A DNA stretch of 25,010 nucleotides from CAYMST01 sp964393115 (GTDB lineage Bacteria; Bacteroidota; Bacteroidia; Cytophagales; Cyclobacteriaceae), in contig CAYMST010000037.1 in NCBI GenBank assembly GCA_964393115.1, positions 1 to 25,010 of the forward strand, read 5' to 3'. The translations under genes and the position numbers were made by a program. Below the pieces are notes generated by a model. It was not told the DNA's origin and searched no databases. It saw only the letters and a list, made by a program, of their open reading frames with translations. Shown piece after piece: positions 20,001 to 25,010 of this stretch; the stretch's first letter is position 1, and the number at the start of each line of letters is the position of its first letter.

Positions 20001-21647
20001 CGTTAGATTACCTTCAGATAAAGAGAAAAAATCTGTTGGTGAGACGATGAATTCATAGGTATTTGAGGCATCAGAGCGCGAAACCAGTGAAAAGTCGGAT
20101 TCTTCGTCCTCTAATAAGACCTCACTAATTTCACCTGATTCACTAAGTTCGACTTGGATCCAAAGATCAGAACCTTCATCTAATTCACTAGTACCTTCCC
20201 TAATCAGCTCAAGGGAGGTTCCGTTCCAATCCCAATAACCATGGTAAACTAATTCTCCATTCTCATTATCTTCTTTAACAAAAACTTCCTTTATATACGG
20301 CAAAAAATTATCGAAACTTTCGGTTTGAATATCTGAGTAATCTATCGTGCCATCTACGGTTCTTGAACGGGCAGTCAATTCATAGTATCCATCAGGATAT
20401 CGTGCCAATTCGTTTATTGGAGCATAAGTAATTGGAGTACCAAGAGCATCATCTTTATGAATTCTAGGATAGATATCTGAAAAAAAGTAATCGTCATAAG
20501 GAAACCCGCTTACAGAACCTCGATAGGCGTGTCCAAATATCCCTGTTCGATTTTTTGAACCATGACAAGACAGACAATTATTATTTAATCTATTATTTAC
20601 TTCTCCATTGTATACACCTGGATATATCTGACCATTCGCTAGATTTCCTCCTAGAGAAATTCTTGATTCAATAAAGCCTCCATTAAAATAGTCCCAGTTT
20701 TGACGAGATCCTGTAGGACGAAAAAGTAATTCTACTTCATCCGTATTCATAATCCCGTGATTATAATTTAATCCTGCAGGATATGGGGTTCCGTTCCTAG
20801 TCATTATTGGCCTTACCAAAACTGATGAAGGCTCTTGGTTGTTCCATTTCCAATCGACTTCGATGATTTCCAAATTATAATCTGGTTCATCATCATCTAA
20901 TGACTGATTTATATGGTTTTCATATTTCGTGGTCCAAGTAGGATCAAAACAGTTCGAAGAAGTTATTGGGTTGGCTATATTGTCTAGATTCCTAAACTGA
21001 TGTAGATGTAAATGAGCATCAATTTCAGGATCAGCACCTAGAGAATTTCCTAACGGGGCGAATGGCTCATCTTGCGAAACACTATTTATTGTAATAAGAT
21101 CGACATCACCATATTTAAATGAAATACCCTCAACCGCACAATATGCCTTTCGGTTTGCAATATTAGTTTCTGATAAAGTTTCAAGGTCTATAATAACATT
21201 ATAATTTTCATTGAGATATGTTATCGTCTTGAATACAAAGTTCCCAAGTCTTGATGTTGCATCGTCAGCTGTGGCCTTGAATATATGACCATATCCATAT
21301 ATGTGCGCGCCTTCGATAATCACATATTTAAAATTACCACCTCGAATTTTCCTTATGGTTCCATCTTCTATTGGATAAAGTTTATATCCCAAGTCAGCAT
21401 CACCTCCTCCCGGAGACACATCAATTCCTTTATGCCATTTATTCTTACAACACTCCCGTCGACCATAATCAGACACCACATGTCTTATCTGTGCGTTTGA
21501 AATAGCCCCATATTCATACAGCTCATCATCGGCAATATTCTGGGTACAATTAATACAAGGTGAATATCTGATGTAGTTTTGGCTAAAAGCGGAATGCTTT
21601 AAAACAGCAATAGTGATTAGCAGTAAAGTAAGCTTTATTATTTTCAT
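17016..21647 (-). CDS. Secreted M23-peptidase-like, PKD, FN3 and propeller protein (5' part of a split gene)
   Basis: This frame encodes 1543 residues with a signal peptide (1-22, cut after AFSQ). An M23/LytM-like domain follows at about 45-220: SDYGRR, then HKGID (H72, D76), GYGHIF (H121) and AHLHLH (H212, H214, H216). These match the zinc-binding HxxxD and HxH signatures, so a peptidoglycan or protein endopeptidase is plausible. A single CLSCH heme-type motif is at 358-362. PKD domains are near 652 (EWDFGS), 755 (YWDFGDGG) and 847 (RWDFGDGT). A SprB-like Ig region is at about 1195-1300, an FN3 domain at about 1385-1480, and the start of a propeller follows to the end. There is no T9SS tail on this half; it lies in the next frame-matched half after the TAA at 17016. 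The ATG overlaps the upstream gene's TGA as ATGA, so the two are probably translationally coupled. Confidence 0.85.
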   Translation of the reverse strand: MKIIKLTLLLITIAVLKHSAFSQNYIRYSPCINCTQNIADDELYEYGAISNAQIRHVVSDYGRRECCKNKWHKGIDVSPGGGDADLGYKLYPIEDGTIRKIRGGNFKYVIIEGAHIYGYGHIFKATADDATSRLGNFVFKTITYLNENYNVIIDLETLSETNIANRKAYCAVEGISFKYGDVDLITINSVSQDEPFAPLGNSLGADPEIDAHLHLHQFRNLDNIANPITSSNCFDPTWTTKYENHINQSLDDDEPDYNLEIIEVDWKWNNQEPSSVLVRPIMTRNGTPYPAGLNYNHGIMNTDEVELLFRPTGSRQNWDYFNGGFIESRISLGGNLANGQIYPGVYNGEVNNRLNNNCLSCHGSKNRTGIFGHAYRGSVSGFPYDDYFFSDIYPRIHKDDALGTPITYAPINELARYPDGYYELTARSRTVDGTIDYSDIQTESFDNFLPYIKEVFVKEDNENGELVYHGYWDWNGTSLELIREGTSELDEGSDLWIQVELSESGEISEVLLEDEESDFSLVSRSDASNTYEFIVSPTDFFSLSEGNLTLVFDGVDSHGNKLITNPEALPHRTGENTWSATPNFGKDMHHTIRVGDFNCSDEGLRFLAGGAQNNPTVGASANTCLYAGFRVDKTEIVAGDAVYATPVISAPVGATYEWDFGSVNANPVRLSQDHAHGATVIYERAGTYTITLTIAQGTSVNTAEQQIKVVSAEQARKNLEIVSISPDESSVSINSPVQFEVRVSSMSTAQLKYYWDFGDGGQEVDLSDPQRPIAEWGYGGTKDVTVKVVDIQNNITKTRVFSKAIEVDPERGIQVDFSCPGKLQQNQKEIKISPRVTGAVSDDVEYRWDFGDGTVLTEIFPKINDQISYEYSAHGSYNITLTVRDLVTNKRDRYFGTENTIDQTKSCVIVPVDRSCTITNFELNGQKFGLPQNNPPDCSDGLIEQDITVPANVPVPFSNITIPNFNNDPTSSYLIFNYTVLQIRSTMYKSLTGSFSTDGVSSLLPTNLPFLKVFGEDSRHFSPDPARKFIFLPSNSGPANHDQIQLEPCSAPCTDELRDFRKPGDFLGRPNPTIIVKTNGFTTQEIAQIRESCEAGFKELRFSETCLSDNNEHLEVQLTNVKCFPKAINIYRNDRLVHRHTDFEMGVSFPDRYEFALTDLGVNINQGTFPREEKFRVELIHTSDEIMATTGDNRVTFSRVPTANAGTDRDVCTGARTVLGVEPEDNTTYKWKVISATADDGSAIPSSEATSFFDDLQMVNPTFTALKEGTYVLEVEETNVNTGCSATDQVEVQTGDIRAQGFATTVSLNRTQELGVSVIGGGQEYNYEWTPRDYLDNPFSPTPTFTPPSHPNGGTIEYNVHISFRNECETNVTGVVTHKNFPPSQLEVGSGRDGAGMLDLTWVDNSIESSFVVERSERSDGGFKEVRSVGPDSTETSDYYCLDASKVYYYRVKSIDAFGRNVGYSNIASGRIPYFLDAKWEATVPEGSGQVTNQVNVIRRNQTPVMHIASDGQLTVLTQTTGRNAREHNMKLYQVDPEGTLIR

Positions 21648-22465
21648 TCAATCAATAGTTCATAGTAATCGTCATAGTTTTTAAAACTGGTTTTCACACC
21701 ATTTTCATAGAACCAAACTCCATCCTGATGTGTACCTTGGGTAGGATGATAGTATTCTTCCATTGAGTGTCTTTTATGAAAAAACTTTTGATCACTGCTC
21801 CGAAAAACATAGAAGTTATAACCATCACATAAGCACCTAAAAACAAATGAGTTACCTTTTACGGAAGTACTAGGAGGACAGTGGATATCTTTTAATTCGG
21901 TAAATTTTTCAAGTGTTTGTGCGTTATAAATCTCCACGCTTGAAGTATGAATATCGGCATCATACCCGCAATCCTTCGGCGTTCCATAGACCAAGCCCAA
22001 GTATTTACTGTTTTCGGTCAAAACAATTCTATCAATTTCATGATTAAACGGAGGAAATCTATTGATTTCTGTCCCAGTATGATCGAAAATTAATACCTGA
22101 GATTCGGTCGCCAAAAACTCTCCATGTCGACGTCCTGAGTAGTTTTTATTATACGCAACAGCCACATGTTGAGTGCTATTTAAAATAGTGGATATTCTTA
22201 CAGTGTAATAGGAATGGATGCCTTCGTCGTTTATAAGAAAATCTAAATCTTCAACCCCTAGAGCTCTTAATTTTTGTTTTAATGATTCTCGCTCATCAAC
22301 AGCTGAAGCATTTGAAACTGAAAACTTAGGCGTGTTATGGAATGGGTTTTGGGATTCTACATTCAATGTATTGGTGATTTGTTTGGTAGAATCTAAGAAT
22401 TGAATCTCACCGAAGACCTCATCTTTTTCCTTGATTATGTCGAAGTATTTGCCCTGATTAGGCAA
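21644..22465 (-). CDS. Exported propeller-like protein of unknown function with an in-frame stop in its signal peptide
   Basis: A 273-residue frame from a TTG at 22463-22465, but this start is not the natural one. Upstream in frame are VANAQLG, a TAG at 22487-22489, and a classical signal-peptide core that begins at an ATG at 22535-22537 (16 residues). Together they form a perfect signal peptide ending in ANAQ, broken only by the TAG. The mature part has propeller-like repeats with Asp, Tyr and Trp-rich strands (VLIFDHTGTEINRFPPFN, VEIYNAQTLEKFTEL); no catalytic motif or T9SS tail was recognised. It overlaps the next gene by 4 bases (ATGA). Its role is unknown; a partner of the giant M23/PKD protein is a reasonable guess from the coupling. 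Confidence 0.7.
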   Translation of the reverse strand: MPNQGKYFDIIKEKDEVFGEIQFLDSTKQITNTLNVESQNPFHNTPKFSVSNASAVDERESLKQKLRALGVEDLDFLINDEGIHSYYTVRISTILNSTQHVAVAYNKNYSGRRHGEFLATESQVLIFDHTGTEINRFPPFNHEIDRIVLTENSKYLGLVYGTPKDCGYDADIHTSSVEIYNAQTLEKFTELKDIHCPPSTSVKGNSFVFRCLCDGYNFYVFRSSDQKFFHKRHSMEEYYHPTQGTHQDGVWFYENGVKTSFKNYDDYYELLIE

Positions 22466-22486
22466 ACCAAGTTGTGCATTTGCAAC

Positions 22487-22489
22487 CTA
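22487..22489 (-). other. In-frame TAG inside the signal peptide of the 21644-22537 gene
   Basis: From the ATG at 22535-22537 the frame reads MENKALVVITVLFCLF, stop, VANAQLG. The hydrophobic core and the A-N-A cleavage site lie on either side of the TAG and in one frame. CAG to TAG (Gln) or TGG to TAG (Trp) restores a normal signal peptide with one base change. Confidence 0.8.
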
Positions 22490-22761
22490 GAACAAACAAA
22501 AAAGAACTGTTATAACAACTAGTGCTTTATTTTCCATCTGACTAAGAATTGATTTGAAGGTGTATTTATTAAGTTACTGATTTTGATAAGTCTAAGTAGA
22601 TCCTTGTATACCTTATGCATACGAATTGGCTTCCCTAAAATTATCCATATGAAGTGATACTGTATTTTCCTCATAATAGTTAAGTATGTAAGGGTTCAAA
22701 GAAACATGACAAAAATAGACAAGATCGGTGAATATGCGGTGGGCATATGAGCGGAAACAAA

Positions 22762-22786
22762 AAAAGCCGGCGATTTGCCGGCTTTT
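22762..22786 (-). terminator. Rho-independent terminator of the 22831 gene
   Basis: Perfect 10-base stem AAAAGCCGGC (22762-22771) and GCCGGCTTTT (22777-22786) with a 5-base loop. On the minus strand it is followed by TTTGTTTC, extending the stem's T run to seven. It stands 45 bases after the stop of the minus-strand gene at 22831 and separates it from the next operon. Confidence 0.92.
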
Positions 22787-22830
22787 CAGTCAATAAATTT
22801 CGGTATTTCTAAATATACTGAAGCAATGTA

Positions 22831-24951
22831 CTAATATTTTACAAACTTGAACGGCTGTTCAAGCCTCGTTCCGACCAAAATATAAAATCCTGGGGTAAGG
22901 TGATTTGTTGGAATGATAAAACCATCCTGATGACGTTCTATTTTTGGTAACGTCATGACGCGACCGTTAATGTCCAGTATGGAGAAGTCCTGATTCATAT
23001 CCACATTTTTCACAATTACCCGATCCCCCGTAGAAGCCAAGAATGCTTTTCTTTTTTGAGTAAAAGCAGTATTCACCACGCTCATCGTTCCATCTGCAAG
23101 TACAGTCAATGTATTATCAGGTCCCTGATAATTGTTGTCCTGGATATTGTTCACATTAAAAAGCTGTGTCCAGCGTATGTTATTATTTGAGCCATAAACG
23201 GTAATGTTATTCACTCCTGGTACGTCATTGATACTGACTTGAACAGACTTTAACTCTATTTCATTTCCACTAAGCAGGTCTACGGTGATCTCAGTCATCA
23301 CTGCATCAGGCAGCTCCCACCCTGCCGTCTTTTGGCGGTCAAAAGCCTTTATAGCAGTGGATTGATTGCCAGTAGCAATCACCTGAGAAGCGTCTGTAAT
23401 CGCTTGCTTCGGATATACTTCATTTTCCGTAGAGACCCATTCAATTTCATTGATCATCATCTGTGAAGTGGTATTAAAGCTTCTCAGTTTGAAGTATCGA
23501 TAACTATTCGTCTCCATTACGCTAACATCCCAACTCGCACTTGTGGTCTCGGCATCATCATCATCCGTTGCCACTGCCTTGAACTCGTAGGAACCCGCTT
23601 GAATAGAGTTAATAGTCAGTTTATAAGGAGGCTGTGTCACCTCACCTAGTGACTGGTTTCCATTATAAAAGGCTATCTTGGCAATTGCCCCATCAGCATC
23701 CTCTGCCGTTACTTCCAATACCACTTCTGCACCTGCTGGATATTCCGTTACTGAAGTAGACACCCAACTGACTGTTGGCGCTTGATTGGGCACTGGTTTT
23801 GCCTCTTGCGTCACCGCTATCACGACATTTTCCACACATCCGTTGAGCGTAATATTTCCAGTTCTTTCTAAAACTTCTTCGTTGGCTTCCACGACTACCC
23901 AGTAATCATCTCCGTACGATTTTAGAGATAAGAAGTCCTCAGACGATGTAGAAGTCCACTCCTCAGACGAGCTAATCGATACCTTCACAGAATCTTTAGT
24001 ACCGGCAAGTTGAATAGTTGAGTTACTGACCACCACGTTACAGGTCGGGGCCACAGACTCAGGAAGCTGTCGCCTAAACGGACCTGCACCAATAGTTGCT
24101 ACGTAGTAGTAGTATTTTCCATCGTGCTCGATAATCTTCGCTTGATTACACTCCGACTGATAAAGTGACTTGCTATTGCCGTCACTCCAAGTCCAATCTT
24201 CCCAATCAATACCTCCTGAGGTATTAAACTTGCCAATAAAACTTCCTAATCCTTTTTTATGTTTTGTTGTCATGTTATTGACCACGATGTAGTCACCTTG
24301 AGCAGCAAGTCCTCCAAGCACTAGAGGCTCATTAGGCTCCACCCATACTTGTGGTCTTAGCTCTAAAGATTTAGGGAGGTCAAATCCTGTATTGACCCAG
24401 TTTCCAGGCACATTCCATCTTGCGGTGGTAGGATTTTCCAGGTAGTACACCGCACGCTTACCAGAGATGTTCGCTGCTGTTACCAGATTGGTAATTCCAT
24501 TTCGATTCCAAATATAAAAATCGGTGGCACCTGAGAAACTCGTTAACGTTTCTGTCCATGTGTAATCCCCTTGAGCATCCCTTTGTCCTCGTATTAGGCG
24601 GTTGCCCGTGGTGGCAGATCTACCATATACCACTGATGGGTCGTTTGGATCCACACGCACATCACGTATATCGTATAGATCAAATTTCGATGGAGTGATT
24701 TTTCTCCAATTGGCACCTCCGTTGTATACTTTAAGGATATCATCTGCGATATATATGCCGCCAGGAGCACCTGATTTCCCCCTGATGCCCACATATACAC
24801 GTTGTGGTATATTAGGGTCATAAGCTAGCGCGCGGAAATTTCTTGATGGAAGACCTTTAGTAGTACCTGAATTGTTCGGCACAGCCCCCCCTATTAGCTT
24901 CCAGTTATTTGCCTCGCCGATTTTTGCGAGGTCAATTTCTTTTGCATACAA
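22831..24951 (-). CDS. T9SS-secreted propeller, BACON, Ig and F5/8-type-C-like protein, 5' end beyond the window
   Basis: The frame from a TTG at 24949-24951 encodes 706 residues. It holds a BNR/VPS10-like propeller portion (about 1-310; GGIYIADDILKVYNGGANWR), a BACON-like domain (about 315-395, ending VIAVTQEAK), a Big_9-like Ig domain (about 398-485), an F5/8-type-C-like module (about 487-625, SYRYFKLRSF) and a T9SS type A sorting domain (about 640-706, ending FKFVKY). There is no signal peptide, yet a T9SS tail requires one, so the true start must be upstream and off the window. In frame upstream are RKGFGAPSQTAGA and then a TGA at 24991-24993, preceded by LAIAD at the edge. The F5/8-like module resembles those in the gene at 5270, so the two proteins share a module family. 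Confidence 0.8.
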   Translation of the reverse strand: MYAKEIDLAKIGEANNWKLIGGAVPNNSGTTKGLPSRNFRALAYDPNIPQRVYVGIRGKSGAPGGIYIADDILKVYNGGANWRKITPSKFDLYDIRDVRVDPNDPSVVYGRSATTGNRLIRGQRDAQGDYTWTETLTSFSGATDFYIWNRNGITNLVTAANISGKRAVYYLENPTTARWNVPGNWVNTGFDLPKSLELRPQVWVEPNEPLVLGGLAAQGDYIVVNNMTTKHKKGLGSFIGKFNTSGGIDWEDWTWSDGNSKSLYQSECNQAKIIEHDGKYYYYVATIGAGPFRRQLPESVAPTCNVVVSNSTIQLAGTKDSVKVSISSSEEWTSTSSEDFLSLKSYGDDYWVVVEANEEVLERTGNITLNGCVENVVIAVTQEAKPVPNQAPTVSWVSTSVTEYPAGAEVVLEVTAEDADGAIAKIAFYNGNQSLGEVTQPPYKLTINSIQAGSYEFKAVATDDDDAETTSASWDVSVMETNSYRYFKLRSFNTTSQMMINEIEWVSTENEVYPKQAITDASQVIATGNQSTAIKAFDRQKTAGWELPDAVMTEITVDLLSGNEIELKSVQVSINDVPGVNNITVYGSNNNIRWTQLFNVNNIQDNNYQGPDNTLTVLADGTMSVVNTAFTQKRKAFLASTGDRVIVKNVDMNQDFSILDINGRVMTLPKIERHQDGFIIPTNHLTPGFYILVGTRLEQPFKFVKY

Positions 24952-24990
24952 TGCGCCCGCTGTTTGGCTTGGAGCGCCGAATCCTTTTCT

Positions 24991-24993
24991 TCA
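24991..24993 (-). other. Candidate in-frame TGA upstream of the 22831 gene
   Basis: The frame of the 706-residue protein continues upstream as RKGFGAPSQTAGALYAKEI with no ATG, and stops at this TGA; LAIAD follows on the far side to the window edge. TGG to TGA or CGA to TGA would explain it. Only about five codons are visible beyond it, so a frameshift or a different upstream frame cannot be excluded. Confidence 0.45.
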
Positions 24994-25010
24994 GTCCGCT
25001 ATGGCTAGTG

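Noticed and set aside
15417..22537. Programmed frameshift as the cause of the split gene and broken signal peptide
   Set aside because: At both sites the sequence on the two sides of the stop is in the same frame, so a nonsense change or readthrough fits, not a shift.
15417..25010. Stop codon reassignment in this organism
   Set aside because: TAA, TAG and TGA all appear internally, and all three also end clearly natural genes in the window, so one reassigned codon cannot explain them.

Overview
The window looks like a piece of a Bacteroidota chromosome, probably a marine or soil Cytophagia-type glider. The base composition is AT-rich. The genes lack Shine-Dalgarno sequences. There is a hybrid two-component system (HTCS) of the Bacteroidota type, and four reading frames end in a type IX secretion system (T9SS) type A sorting domain (YPNPT/LPNPNQ-type start, then GIYFIKI/GVYLLSV-type strands and a basic end). 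No RNA gene, insertion sequence, CRISPR array or phage gene was seen.

Layout. 1-680: AT-rich leader without a gene. 681-4673 (+): 1330-residue HTCS sensor-regulator. 4674-5269: gene-free region with two pairs of short direct repeats, candidate operators. 5270-9382 (+): secreted GH74-like/BNR beta-propeller protein with two Big2 plus F5/8-type-C-like pairs and a T9SS tail. 9383-9602: convergent terminators. 9603-15089 (-): 1828-residue secreted fusion of LVIVD-like repeats, Ig-like domain, PKD, YVTN propeller, di-heme cytochrome c peroxidase and carbohydrate-binding-like modules joined by poly-serine linkers. 15417-22537 (-): two-gene operon of a propeller-like lipid-free exported protein and a giant M23/PKD/FN3/propeller protein. 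22831 to the right edge (-): propeller, BACON, Ig, F5/8-like and T9SS protein that runs off the window.

The most striking observation is that all three minus-strand genes between 15.4 and 25.0 kb carry an in-frame stop that interrupts an otherwise continuous protein. They are a TAA at 17016-17018 in the middle of a propeller, a TAG at 22487-22489 inside a signal peptide, and a TGA at 24991-24993 (weaker, at the window edge). All three stop types are involved and each can be derived from a sense codon by one C-to-T change on the coding strand. Parallel decay, recoding/readthrough or sequence error are all possible; the sequence alone cannot decide.

Functionally the region reads as an export-heavy surface locus. 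The HTCS senses a ligand in the periplasm and probably controls nearby secreted proteins, most simply the GH74-like protein downstream. The other products are large extracellular or surface proteins with ligand-binding beta-propellers and carbohydrate-binding-type modules. No SusC/SusD pair is present, so this is not a canonical polysaccharide utilisation locus within the window.
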